Shown here in pieces: positions 8,245-16,804 of a stretch of DNA of 35,722 bases (position 1 is the stretch's first letter; every line of letters starts with the position of its first letter). The stretch is from Actinomycetes bacterium (GTDB lineage: Bacteria > Actinomycetota > Actinomycetes > Nanopelagicales > Nanopelagicaceae). The notes beneath the pieces were generated by a model. The model was not told where the DNA came from. It made no database searches and saw only the letters and a list, made by a program, of their open reading frames with translations. Position numbers and translations under genes: made by a program. The DNA lies in contig JANYCW010000010.1 in NCBI GenBank assembly GCA_025360085.1, positions 1 through 35,722 on the forward strand. The letters run 5' to 3'.

Positions 8245-9160
8245 TCGAAGTGGATTACCCAAGTCGGTCACGGTTTATGAAGTTGGGCCGCGCGATGGTC
8301 TGCAAAATGAGGCCGTTATCCTGCCCACTACCGTAAAGGCCGAGTTAGTAAAACGGCTTCTTAACTCTGGAATCTCAGCGATTGAAGTGGCTAGTTTCGT
8401 TCGACCTGACATCGTCCCTGCTTTAGCCGATGCCGATGAGTTATTGGTCGAACTGGCGCCAATGCTTTCTACACATCGGATGAGCGCGTTGGTTCCAAAC
8501 CAAAAAGGTCTTGATCGAGCATTAAAATCGGGCCTGCAAGAGATTGCCGTATTTGCAAGTGCCACCGAATCTTTTGCACGAGCGAATTTGAACAACAGCG
8601 TTGTGGGTTCACTCGACATCTTTGGCCCGGTCATTAGAACGGCTCGAGATGCGGGAATCCGTGTTCGTGGCTATATATCTATGTGTTTTAGTGATCCGTG
8701 GGAAGGAAAAACTGCGACCGATAAGGTCGCTGATGTCGCAATGAGATTACTGGCAGATGGTGTCACAGAGATTTCAATCGGTGACACCATCGGCACCGCA
8801 ACACCCGGTGAAGTTATAGATTTATTGGATGCCTTTGATTCTCGGGGAATTTCACGCTCGCTGCTTGCTGTGCACTTTCACGATACGTACGGACAAGCAC
8901 TATCGAATACACTCACAGCAATGTTGGAAGGAATTACAACCATTGACTCGTCAATTGGCGGCTTGGGCGGATGTCCATTTGCAAAGAGTGCAACTGGAAA
9001 CTTAGCTACAGAAGATCTGGTGTGGCAGTTGCATGGTCTTGGGATTTCAACGGGCATTGATTTTGATACGTTGCTATTGACCAGCGCTTGGCTTGGCCTG
9101 CAGACTGGTATAAAAGTTCGCTCTAAAACTGCAATTGCTCTTGTAGGTAAGAACAGTTAA
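8237..9160 (+). CDS. mvaB: Hydroxymethylglutaryl-CoA lyase
   Basis: About 307 aa TIM-barrel enzyme of the DRE-TIM/HMGL family. Visible motifs: YEVGPRDGLQNE (Arg19 and Asp20 active site), VHFHDTYGQALSN (metal-binding His pair) and GGLGGCPFAKSATGNLATED (glycine-rich loop with the catalytic Cys). It splits HMG-CoA to acetoacetate and acetyl-CoA, the last step of leucine degradation. Three starts are possible at 8231 (TTG), 8234 and 8237 (ATG); 8237 is preferred because GAGGTG lies seven bases upstream. It overlaps the end of the MCC alpha gene by eight bases. Homocitrate-synthase-type relatives lack the GGCPFA loop seen here. Confidence 0.92.
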   Translation: MFDRSGLPKSVTVYEVGPRDGLQNEAVILPTTVKAELVKRLLNSGISAIEVASFVRPDIVPALADADELLVELAPMLSTHRMSALVPNQKGLDRALKSGLQEIAVFASATESFARANLNNSVVGSLDIFGPVIRTARDAGIRVRGYISMCFSDPWEGKTATDKVADVAMRLLADGVTEISIGDTIGTATPGEVIDLLDAFDSRGISRSLLAVHFHDTYGQALSNTLTAMLEGITTIDSSIGGLGGCPFAKSATGNLATEDLVWQLHGLGISTGIDFDTLLLTSAWLGLQTGIKVRSKTAIALVGKNS

Positions 9161-9179
9161 TAGAAATGGTGGAGAAATA

Positions 9180-10346
9180 ATGGATTCAGTCCTAAACCAG
9201 TTGTCATCAGAGCATCAAACTCTGGCGAAGACAGTTCGTGCCTTTGCCAATGAAGTTGTTGCACCCGTTGCCGCTCACCATGATCGGGAGCACTCTTTCC
9301 CCTATGAAGTGGTACAAGGTATGGCTGAAATGGGTTTGTTTGGACTGCCTTTTCCAGAAGAGCTTGGCGGAATGGGTGGAGATTACATGTCACTGTGTCT
9401 GGCCATTGAAGAGTTAGCTCGCATTGACCAGAGCGTTGCCATTACTTTAGAAGCCGCGGTCGGCGTGGGTTCGATGCCGATTTTTAGAGTTGGTAGCGAA
9501 GCGCAGAAAGCGAAGTTTTTAAGGCCACTTATCAGCGGCGAGTCATTAGGGGCCTTTGGTCTTACCGAGCCCGATGCCGGAAGTGATGCTAGCGGCCTGC
9601 GCACAACGGGGCGGTTAGAAAGTGATGAGTGGATTATTGATGGCGCTAAAACATTCATCACTAATTCAGGTACATCGATTACGTCATTAGTCACGGTCGC
9701 GTGTGTTACCGGCACAAAGAGTGATGGATCAAAAGAGATCAGCACGATTATCGTTCCTAATGGAACACCAGGCTTTACGGTTGAACCTGCTTATTACAAA
9801 GTCGGCTGGCATGCCTCTGATACACACCCATTGTCCTTTAACAATGTTCATGTTCCAGCAGAGAATCTCTTAGGAGAGCGTGGGCGAGGTTATGCTAATT
9901 TTCTGCAGACATTGGATGAAGGCCGAATTGCAATTGCTGCGCTTTCAGTTGGCGCCGCACAAGGCTGTATTGATGAGTCTTTGCGATATGCCAAACAACG
10001 CAAAGCATTTGGAAAATTAATTGGCCAACACCAATCAATTGCCTTTAAAATCGCTGAGATGCAGGCACGAACACATGTAGCGCGGCTGGCTTATTACCAC
10101 GCGGCATTCTTAATGGATTCGGGGAAAAACTTTAAGGCTCAGGCTTCAATTGCAAAACTTGTGGGTAGTGAAGCGGCAATGGATAATGCACGTGCAGCAA
10201 CACAGATTTTTGGTGGCTATGGATTTATGGATGAGTATTCAGTTGCCCGACATTACCGCGACTCTAAGATTCTAGAAATCGGTGAAGGTACGAGTGAAGT
10301 GCAAAAGATTCTCATTGCCAGAAGCCTTGGATTGGACGCTGAATGA
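9180..10346 (+). CDS. Acyl-CoA dehydrogenase, probably isovaleryl/short branched chain
   Basis: 388 aa, full-length flavoprotein of the acyl-CoA dehydrogenase family. The family signatures AFGLTEPDAGSDASGLRT and QIFGGYGFMDEYSVARHYRD are both present, along with the FAD-binding RKAFGKLIGQHQSI. In the leucine operon it should oxidise isovaleryl-CoA to 3-methylcrotonyl-CoA. The C-terminal motif reads EIGEGTSEVQKILIAR, with a Glu at the usual SCAD/MCAD catalytic-base position, where authentic isovaleryl-CoA dehydrogenases generally carry Gly/Ala and place the base elsewhere. Specificity may therefore be broader or for another branched acyl-CoA. GGTGGAG precedes the ATG, and the stop overlaps the next start (ATGA). 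Confidence 0.88.
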   Translation: MDSVLNQLSSEHQTLAKTVRAFANEVVAPVAAHHDREHSFPYEVVQGMAEMGLFGLPFPEELGGMGGDYMSLCLAIEELARIDQSVAITLEAAVGVGSMPIFRVGSEAQKAKFLRPLISGESLGAFGLTEPDAGSDASGLRTTGRLESDEWIIDGAKTFITNSGTSITSLVTVACVTGTKSDGSKEISTIIVPNGTPGFTVEPAYYKVGWHASDTHPLSFNNVHVPAENLLGERGRGYANFLQTLDEGRIAIAALSVGAAQGCIDESLRYAKQRKAFGKLIGQHQSIAFKIAEMQARTHVARLAYYHAAFLMDSGKNFKAQASIAKLVGSEAAMDNARAATQIFGGYGFMDEYSVARHYRDSKILEIGEGTSEVQKILIARSLGLDAE

Positions 10347-11101
10347 GTAGCAATAATGAGTTGTTGTATGAAGTTGTTGATGGCATCGCCACGATAACCA
10401 TAAATCGCCCTGATGCTAGAAATGCACTTAACGCAGCAGTTCGTGGTGGAATTCGAGAATCCATTGAGCGTTTCACTAAAGATGAACAAGTTAAAGTTTT
10501 GATAATCACTGGAAGCGGTGAAATCGCATTTAGTGCGGGAGCAGATCTAAAAGAGATGTCCGAGCAACAACTTACAACTCCTGAGGATGGATTTATATCG
10601 GATTTAAAGACTCATAAGCCGGTAATTGCTGCAGTCAATGGTCTGGCATTTGGTGGAGGTTTTTATCTAGTTCAACAGGCCGATCTTGTTATTGCCGCCG
10701 ACCATGCAACTTTTGGAATTACTGAAGCAAGGCATGGTCGCGGTGCACCGTGGGCGGCACAACTGCCTTTACTGATTGCGCCACGCATCGCGCTCGAACT
10801 TCTTTTAACTGCCCAGCCAATTTCGGCGTTAAGGGCTATGGATATAGGTCTCATAAACAAAGTTGTTCCAGCAAAAGAGCTAATGGATACGGCCCGAGAA
10901 ATGGCGCAACAGATTATTGCAAACGCACCGTTATCGGTCGCCGCGGGAAAAGCCATGGTGGGCAACGTTATTGAGCGCGTGCTTGGTGATGGAGGCCAGC
11001 GGGCAAAGGCTATTTGGGAGCATGTATATCAAAGCCACGATGCGCAAGAAGGACCTTTAGCTTTTAAAGAAAAACGCAAGCCGAACTGGCGTGGACGTTG
11101 A
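10343..11101 (+). CDS. Enoyl-CoA hydratase/isomerase family protein
   Basis: 252 aa crotonase-fold protein. TINRPDARNALNAA and IAFSAGADLKEM (CoA binding/oxyanion region) are present, then NGLAFGGGFYLVQQADLVIA (oxyanion Gly) and FGITEARHGRGAP. By position in the operon it should be the 3-methylglutaconyl-CoA hydratase, the step between MCC and HMG-CoA lyase. Of the two glutamates that activate water in rat mitochondrial hydratase, the second is kept (ITEAR) but the first, normally GGGxE, is Tyr here. It may still hydrate, or may catalyse isomerisation or a related crotonase reaction. It shares a 4-base overlap with the dehydrogenase gene and is the last gene of the operon, ending nine bases from the converging E2 gene. 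Confidence 0.8.
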   Translation: MSSNNELLYEVVDGIATITINRPDARNALNAAVRGGIRESIERFTKDEQVKVLIITGSGEIAFSAGADLKEMSEQQLTTPEDGFISDLKTHKPVIAAVNGLAFGGGFYLVQQADLVIAADHATFGITEARHGRGAPWAAQLPLLIAPRIALELLLTAQPISALRAMDIGLINKVVPAKELMDTAREMAQQIIANAPLSVAAGKAMVGNVIERVLGDGGQRAKAIWEHVYQSHDAQEGPLAFKEKRKPNWRGR

Positions 11102-11110
11102 GCGCTAAAC

Positions 11111-12445
11111 CTATTGTTCGATAAGTTGTAAAGGCTCGCGAAGAAGTTGGGCGACATCGGCTAAAAATTTTGAACCTTGTGCGCCATCGACTAATCGGTG
11201 ATCAAAAGAGAGCGAAAGCGTAGTCACTTGACGGATCAGAATTTCACTTCCAACAACCCAAGGGCGATTTACGATTGCACCGAGACAGATGATTGCCGAT
11301 TCACCCGGTGGCAAGATGGGGGTTCCAGTGTCGATTCCAAATACGCCGATATTGGTAATCGACATCGTGCCACCGCTTAATTGACTAAGCTGGGCACGTT
11401 TATTGCGTGCAGCATCGATCACAGCTTCAATCGCCTTTGCAAGATCTTTGAAGTTGAGCGCGCCGGCATCTTTAATATTTGGTACTAGTAATCCGCGTTC
11501 AGTTGCTGTTGCAATTCCGAGATTCACATAATGTTTAGTTACGATTTCTTGCGCTCGCGCATCCCAGAAACTATTTACTTGAGGCGTCTGGCGCACCGCC
11601 AAGCACATCGCGCGCGCAAGTAGAGCTAAAGGCGAAATTCGGATACCTGCAAAATCTGGTTGTGCGCGAAGTTGCGCGAGTAAATTCATTGCATCACTCA
11701 TGTCCACCGAAATAAATTCAGTAACGTGCGGAGCAGTGAAAGCACTCGCCACCATTGCATCGGCCATTACTTTCTGCACACCGTGTATTGGAGTGCGGCT
11801 CTCTCTGGAAGGATCAGCGTTACTTTTAAATACATCGCCGCCGCTAAGTACATTTTTCGCAGCTAAGTGAACATCGTCGCGTGTAATCGAGCCTTCTGGT
11901 CCGCTACCGATTAAAATATTTAGATCAACGCCACAATCTTTAGCAAGCTTTCGAACCGGAGGTTTAGCTAGAGCAATAATTCGATTCGTTGATGGGGCAA
12001 CCGCGACTGTAGGTACAACCAGTATTGATTGATTTAATGTTTGTGAAGGACGTGAAGGAGAGTTTTCACCATAGTTTCGCGGTGCCCGCCCTCGACGCTC
12101 CCCCTCTTCATTTCTTGGCCCTGAACCCACCAAAATCTCGGTGCGTTCAGCGACAACTTTGACCGCAATTCCATCGGCCACCAGTGGTGCAATCAGCTGG
12201 ATTCGAATAATTGGCACTCCTACTCGAACCAAGGAACCCTGCGGTGCAAGCAGTTCGAGTACCGTGCCAGCAAATGGACTTGGAAGTTCAACTAACGCTT
12301 TTGCTGTTTCGATTTCGACGATTGCTTGGTTGACATCGATTTTTTGACCAACCGAAACTTTCCATTGAACAATTTCAGCATCCTCTAAACCCTCACCCAC
12401 ATCGGGAAGTCGAAACTCAAAGATTGAGCCAGTCAATTCGGCCAT
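11111..12445 (-). CDS. bkdC: Branched-chain 2-oxo acid dehydrogenase E2 (dihydrolipoyl acyltransferase)
   Basis: 444 aa. Residues 8-85 are a lipoyl domain with DVGEGLEDAEIVQW and lipoyl-Lys49 in EIETAKALVE. A variable Arg/Pro/Ser-rich linker follows (about 95-155), then a peripheral subunit-binding domain (PPVRKLAKDCGVDL...GPEGSITRDDV), then the catalytic acyltransferase domain ending in SFDHRLVDGAQGSKFL (His-Asp active site). It transfers branched acyl groups from E1 to CoA and forms the core of the complex. It begins one base after the E1beta stop. A single lipoyl domain and its neighbourhood with E1alpha/E1beta beside the liu operon favour BCKDH over pyruvate dehydrogenase. No E3 (lipoamide dehydrogenase) is encoded here. 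Confidence 0.92.
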   Translation of the reverse strand: MAELTGSIFEFRLPDVGEGLEDAEIVQWKVSVGQKIDVNQAIVEIETAKALVELPSPFAGTVLELLAPQGSLVRVGVPIIRIQLIAPLVADGIAVKVVAERTEILVGSGPRNEEGERRGRAPRNYGENSPSRPSQTLNQSILVVPTVAVAPSTNRIIALAKPPVRKLAKDCGVDLNILIGSGPEGSITRDDVHLAAKNVLSGGDVFKSNADPSRESRTPIHGVQKVMADAMVASAFTAPHVTEFISVDMSDAMNLLAQLRAQPDFAGIRISPLALLARAMCLAVRQTPQVNSFWDARAQEIVTKHYVNLGIATATERGLLVPNIKDAGALNFKDLAKAIEAVIDAARNKRAQLSQLSGGTMSITNIGVFGIDTGTPILPPGESAIICLGAIVNRPWVVGSEILIRQVTTLSLSFDHRLVDGAQGSKFLADVAQLLREPLQLIEQ

Positions 12446-12446
12446 C

Positions 12447-13430
12447 TCAGTAGTTCATACTTTTCTCAACGGCATCGAGAATACGCTCGGCATCAGGCAA
12501 GTAGTCGTCCTCAATTCGACTGGGAGGATATGGAACGTCATAACCCGTCACCCTCATTACTGGTGCCTCGAGTTTATAGAAACATGCTTGGCTCAATCGG
12601 GCAGCGAGTTCTCCACCAATTCCGCCAGTACCTGGGGCTTCATGAACGAGGACTGCGCGGCCAGTTTTATTTACGGACTCCACTAATGTTGACATATCTA
12701 TCGGACTTAGCGAGCGTAAATCAATGACTTCAAGTTTTACTCCATCATCGGCGGCAAAACGGGCCGCTTGCAAACAAGTGGCGACCGTCGGCCCGTAACC
12801 GATAACAGTGCAATCTGAACCTTGTGTTAAAACCTTGGCGCTATACATATTTAATGCATCGCTCATATTGGCCTCAATATTGACCTCACCCTTTTGCCAA
12901 TACCTGCGTTTTGGTTCGAGAAAAATAACTGGGTCGTCACTGGCAATGGCTTGCTGAATCATCCAATACGCATCGTTTGAATCGGCGCATGTTATAACGC
13001 GAAGTCCTGGCGTTGCAGCAAAGTATGCCTCTGGTGATTCACTGTGATGTTCGACAGAACCGATTCCACCACCATAAGGCATTCGTATGGTGATGGGCAG
13101 CGTAAGTGCACCTGCCGAGCGATATCGCATACGCGCAAGTTGGACAACAATCTGATCAAAGGCAGGAAAGACAAAGCCATCAAATTGAATTTCTACAACT
13201 GGGCGATAACCGTAAAGCGCTAATCCAATGGCGGTACCTACGATTCCAGATTCAGCCAAAGGGGAATCGATAACCCGCTCTTCTCCAAAATCTTTTTGTA
13301 GACCATCGGTCACTCGAAATACGCCACCGAGCTTACCGATATCTTCCCCCATCAAAAGAATTTTGGAATCAGAATCCATTGCCCGACGCAGGCCTTGATT
13401 AATCGCATGAACGATGCTGAGTTGAGCCAT
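12447..13430 (-). CDS. bkdB: Branched-chain 2-oxo acid dehydrogenase E1 beta
   Basis: 327 aa, the standard length. Transketolase-like pyrimidine-binding domain (GEDIGKLGGVFRVTDGL, DSPLAESGIVGTAIGLA, EIQFDGFVFPAFDQ) plus the transketolase C-terminal domain (DLRSLSPIDMSTLVESV, VHEAPGTGGIGGELAA). It forms the heterotetrameric ThDP-dependent E1 with the alpha subunit. The start at 13430 (MAQLSIVHAINQG) is chosen because it matches the family N-terminus and lies one base after the E1alpha stop; a longer frame extending to 13601 would overlap E1alpha by 170 bases with unconvincing residues. Confidence 0.92.
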   Translation of the reverse strand: MAQLSIVHAINQGLRRAMDSDSKILLMGEDIGKLGGVFRVTDGLQKDFGEERVIDSPLAESGIVGTAIGLALYGYRPVVEIQFDGFVFPAFDQIVVQLARMRYRSAGALTLPITIRMPYGGGIGSVEHHSESPEAYFAATPGLRVITCADSNDAYWMIQQAIASDDPVIFLEPKRRYWQKGEVNIEANMSDALNMYSAKVLTQGSDCTVIGYGPTVATCLQAARFAADDGVKLEVIDLRSLSPIDMSTLVESVNKTGRAVLVHEAPGTGGIGGELAARLSQACFYKLEAPVMRVTGYDVPYPPSRIEDDYLPDAERILDAVEKSMNY

Positions 13431-13431
13431 A

Positions 13432-14526
13432 CTAATTTTCCATCGATTGGATGAGGATTGCTTCGACTTCGGCGCGCTGTTTTTCAAGATTGATATCGGT
13501 GTCAGCGTACACATGATCAAACATTGATGAAGGTTTAGGATCTGGCAGTTCTCGACACTCATCGCGCATTCGCTGTGCCAGAGCACTCGCTTCGCCGGCA
13601 AGTTGAGTTTCTAACTCTGCGCTGAGAATTCCCTTGGTTTGTAAGTAAATTTTTAGCCGCTTAATGGGATCGCGCTCTCGCCAAAGTTCAACATCGCTAA
13701 AGAGCTGGTATTTAGTAGGGTCATCCGAGGTTGTATGTGCACCCATTCGATAAGTAACCGCTTCAATTAACGTCGGGCCTTGGCCCGAACGTGCACGATG
13801 TAGCGCATGTTCGGTAACTTCATAGCAAGCGATTACATCATTGCCATCTACGCGAATGCCAGGAATTCCAAATCCAACGGCGCGCTGTGCAAGAGGGGTT
13901 CGACTCTGACGCCTTGTCGGCTCAGAGATTGCCCATTGATTGTTCTGACAGAAAAAAACAACCGGCGCTTGATATGAAGCTGCGAACACGAAGGCTTCGT
14001 TGACGTCGCCTTCACTCATAGCACCGTCGCCAAAGTAAGCCATGACGGCTTGATCTTTTTCGGCCTCACCACTTCCGACGCGACCCGCGAGCTGTGCGCC
14101 CATCGCATAACCGGTGGCGTGTAATGCATGCGCCCCGATAATAATTTGGTAACCATAATCGCGATAATGATTAGCATCCCAACCTTGATGCATCGTTCCT
14201 CGCCAAAAACGTAACATGTCCACTGGATCTACTCCGCGACACCAAGCGACTCCATGTTCGCGATAAGTTGAAAAGGCAAAATCTTGTTTCTGCATTGCGC
14301 GAGCAGAGCCAATTTGTGCAGCTTCTTGTCCAAGCAAAGGCGCCCAAAGTCCAAGTTCACCTTGACGCTGCAATGCCGTTGCTTGCTCATCAAGGGTCCG
14401 GACCAAAACCATATCCCGATAGAAACCAAGTAACTCTGATTGACTTAATGTGGATGTGAATTGTGAATTCGCAACGACAGATCCATTGCTATCAAGCAGT
14501 TGAACGACGGAATCGAATTGATCCAT
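13432..14526 (-). CDS. bkdA: Branched-chain 2-oxo acid dehydrogenase E1 alpha
   Basis: 364 aa. ThDP/Mg-binding segment AYFGDGAMSEGDVNEAFVFA followed by CQNNQWAIS, the typical GDG...N motif; also TYREHGVAWCRGVDP and EAVTYRMGAHTTSDDPTKY, a block typical of branched-chain rather than pyruvate E1alpha. It decarboxylates the 2-oxo acids of Leu, Ile and Val. The start at 14526 is set by GGAGG four bases upstream (CCGGAGGCCCG before ATG); a longer in-frame start at 14556 lacks it. First gene of the three-gene bkd operon on the - strand. The operon converges on the leucine operon, so the two carry consecutive parts of one pathway. Confidence 0.93.
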   Translation of the reverse strand: MDQFDSVVQLLDSNGSVVANSQFTSTLSQSELLGFYRDMVLVRTLDEQATALQRQGELGLWAPLLGQEAAQIGSARAMQKQDFAFSTYREHGVAWCRGVDPVDMLRFWRGTMHQGWDANHYRDYGYQIIIGAHALHATGYAMGAQLAGRVGSGEAEKDQAVMAYFGDGAMSEGDVNEAFVFAASYQAPVVFFCQNNQWAISEPTRRQSRTPLAQRAVGFGIPGIRVDGNDVIACYEVTEHALHRARSGQGPTLIEAVTYRMGAHTTSDDPTKYQLFSDVELWRERDPIKRLKIYLQTKGILSAELETQLAGEASALAQRMRDECRELPDPKPSSMFDHVYADTDINLEKQRAEVEAILIQSMEN

Positions 14527-14593
14527 CGGGCCTCCGGTTATAAGAGCGCAAGACAAGGCGTCGAGCTTGTTTAACTGAGTTCAATAATTCTAA

Positions 14594-14613
14594 CCTTAGC
14601 GGCACTTAAGGTA
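14594..14613. promoter_or_regulatory. Inverted repeat in the bkd promoter region
   Basis: ACCTTA, 8-nt spacer, TAAGGT, about 70 bases upstream of the E1alpha start. A possible operator for the bkd operon. The arms are short and the site is not clearly tied to promoter boxes. Confidence 0.3.
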
Positions 14614-14730
14614 CAAGCATTACAAGAAGAATCGTGGCGCATCAATTCGTCTTGTGAGGCACCTTCGCTGCACAAGCCCGTTTATTAATCCTCTTAAGGG
14701 TAATCGAGGAGAGGTATCTGAGGAAAATTC

Positions 14731-15978
14731 TTAGCGATGATACGTCTTTCCCGCTGAGGCATTTAGAAGTGTATTACACGAGCCTGCCCCAACGACAACA
14801 GTCATTGTTGTATTGCTCAATACGTTGACACTGACAGATTGATTTGCAGTTGACCAGCACTGGGTATCACCAATTTTCACATCGGCAGGTTTGCGATATG
14901 TCGTTGATTGCGGCGAGACCATCATTTGGTTAAGGGAACCTGAAGCATTCAACCCGCCAATTCGGATTATGCCGCTTGGATCAGTAGTAAACATTATTTG
15001 TGATTGATAGGCACCATCATATGAGAGACGATCCGTCACTGTGTCTGGAGCAATAAACCACATACCATCGGCAGTTCCCGCCGATCCTTGAGTAACAATT
15101 CCACACTGCGTTCCAGGTATTGGGTCACTTCCTGGCGCTCCCAATTTCGCTAGCCAGATTACTTTTTTTGCTTGTGTGTAAAAATTGTAAGGACACACAC
15201 TGTGAAGTGCATTGCTTGATGCAAAGTGTGAGGCAATAATAAAGTCATTTGTGTGTGCTTCATTATCGACCCAAAAGTCAAAAGCCACACTATTGTCACC
15301 TAACTTGTACCAACCAATTTGTTCGCCCGCTTTTACTGAAGTCGACTTAACTGGTTGTCCGGCACTGCTATTCATCGCGGTAGTAGGGACGACACTTGCA
15401 ACTTTCCCAACAACACCTTTGATATGGAAAAATTTCACACTAATTCCGCAACCGGCGTCAAAGTACAGTGAGTATTCTGGTTCGTACGTAGCCGATGAAC
15501 CAGGAGGTTTGTAATAACTTGCTTGAGTTAAAACCATATCAACTGGCGCAAAGATAGGTAACTCTTTTCCAATGTATTGGGATGAAGGATGCACATACGA
15601 TCGGACTGCAATGACTCCACCAGATCCTGTCTGTTCTCCGATTGGGGTGACTACTCGCACATATTGAGGATCAATGAAATCACTCGTGAATTCTGGAAGT
15701 TTTTGACAGTTGGAAGTGGATTGAGTTGATGGAGAGGGACTGCTTGAGGCTGGCGGTTGGTCAGGCATTTTTTCCTGTAAAACTTGCCAAACATTCTTTG
15801 CGCCCTTTTTCTTGCAGATTACGCTACGACCCGGACCATCACCCATAGTTGTACCTATTTTTTTACAAGAAACACCGACAAGAGTTTTAGCCTGAACGCT
15901 AGGTGTCGTAGCAAGCAATAAGCCGATTGACATAACACCTGATAGCGCGAGAAATATTAATTTTCGTTTGGGCGTCAT
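14731..15978 (-). CDS. Secreted protein with possible degenerate M23-like domain
   Basis: 415 aa. N-terminal signal peptide (residues 1-30, LLLATTPSVQA), then a Lys/Gly-rich segment with two Cys, a Pro/Ser-rich linker (about 73-88), and a larger extracellular region. Residues about 145-250 have the strand order of a lysostaphin/M23 peptidase fold (IFAPVDMVLTQASYY, YSLYFDAGCGISVKFFHIKG, VKAGEQIGWYKLG, VAFDFWV). The metal-binding HxxxD and HxH motifs of active M23 enzymes are not seen, and HxH would be expected where AFDFW stands. It may therefore be a non-catalytic wall-binding relative. The C-terminal region has paired Cys and no recognised domain. Single gene; no clear function. Confidence 0.6.
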   Translation of the reverse strand: MTPKRKLIFLALSGVMSIGLLLATTPSVQAKTLVGVSCKKIGTTMGDGPGRSVICKKKGAKNVWQVLQEKMPDQPPASSSPSPSTQSTSNCQKLPEFTSDFIDPQYVRVVTPIGEQTGSGGVIAVRSYVHPSSQYIGKELPIFAPVDMVLTQASYYKPPGSSATYEPEYSLYFDAGCGISVKFFHIKGVVGKVASVVPTTAMNSSAGQPVKSTSVKAGEQIGWYKLGDNSVAFDFWVDNEAHTNDFIIASHFASSNALHSVCPYNFYTQAKKVIWLAKLGAPGSDPIPGTQCGIVTQGSAGTADGMWFIAPDTVTDRLSYDGAYQSQIMFTTDPSGIIRIGGLNASGSLNQMMVSPQSTTYRKPADVKIGDTQCWSTANQSVSVNVLSNTTMTVVVGAGSCNTLLNASAGKTYHR

Positions 15979-16145
15979 AAAATTACGACCATTTCCTTAC
16001 ACATGGCACTCGTGCTGTCCTTCAAAGAACTAATGGTAACTCTCATTTCTGATTAAATGTTCCGCGTAATCACGTTCATTGTAGCGAAAAACCTATCTAT
16101 TAGCGTCTAATGCAGATAAAGTTACAATTTCCTTAAGGAGGAAAA

Positions 16146-16685
16146 TTGTCACTTTCCACGAACAACTTCAGTAAACTTCGATTTTTAAGTTTTGCATCAT
16201 TGATAAGCATGTTTTTGCTAACAAGTGTTGTACCTCAAGCCTCTGCCGCCGGTGGCTTTAATAGTTATGGTTATAACTACGGCGCAAGAATTTTTTCTGG
16301 TCCTGCCGATGGCGTGGACAACGTGCTTGATGGAACAATTTGGAATGATCCGAAAAATGCACCTTATGTCAACGACCACCTAGTAATGAAGTGGAACGCG
16401 GCATGGGATGCCTGCAATGCCAGTGGAACCGACAATCCAAAGTTTTGTGCGAGCGCATGGACTACCAATGAATGGAATGGAAAAGTTCCTGGTGGCTCGG
16501 GTTGGAGCGAGCATGTAAAGATTATTTGGGTGGGTTCAGCTACCGAAAATAGTACTTACTGGGTTTCGGGTGGTCTTCCAATCTGGGGTAGCTACGAAGT
16601 TATTTCTGATAAGGGTATGGATCCCGACCACATTAAGTTTGTTTTAGCCGCAGGTAAACCAAGTGGGTTGGGGTTTTCCAAGTAG
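16146..16685 (+). CDS. Secreted Trp-rich protein of unknown function
   Basis: 179 aa starting at TTG, strongly supported by AAGGAGG five bases upstream. Signal peptide residues 1-34, cleaved after VPQASA. The mature part opens with FNSYGYNYGARIFSGPADG and is rich in Trp, Asn and Gly, with WNAAWDACNASG, TNEWNGKVPGGSGWSEH and a pair of Cys. I recall small secreted proteins with this FN.YGYNY..R.F opening in bacteria and archaea, but I know of no function. No catalytic triad or metal site stands out. Single gene, transcribed towards the tRNA-Arg. Confidence 0.75.
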   Translation: MSLSTNNFSKLRFLSFASLISMFLLTSVVPQASAAGGFNSYGYNYGARIFSGPADGVDNVLDGTIWNDPKNAPYVNDHLVMKWNAAWDACNASGTDNPKFCASAWTTNEWNGKVPGGSGWSEHVKIIWVGSATENSTYWVSGGLPIWGSYEVISDKGMDPDHIKFVLAAGKPSGLGFSK

Positions 16686-16723
16686 CATTTCCAAGTAATT
16701 GAGGTTGATTTGAAGGGACATTA

Positions 16724-16779
16724 CGTGAACTTAATTTACGCGTAGTGTCTTTTCTCTTTAACTGGTAATTTAATTCACG
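16724..16779. other. Imperfect long inverted repeat between secreted gene and tRNA
   Basis: CGTGAA at 16724-16729 pairs with TTCACG at 16774-16779. Pairing extends inward with one bulge over the following TTAATTTAC and GTAATTTAA. It could be a weak terminator for the upstream gene or part of the tRNA promoter region. Confidence 0.3.
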
Positions 16780-16804
16780 CAAGTTAAGTATTATTGACCA
16801 CCTA

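Noticed and set aside
13431-13601. N-terminal extension of E1beta into the E1alpha gene
   Set aside because: The extra residues are unlike the family and overlap a real gene; the ATG at 13430 fits the family start.
14651-14676. Inverted repeat CTTGTG...CACAAG between the bkd operon and the M23-like gene, as a terminator
   Set aside because: Only six paired bases around a 14-nt loop and no T run on either side.
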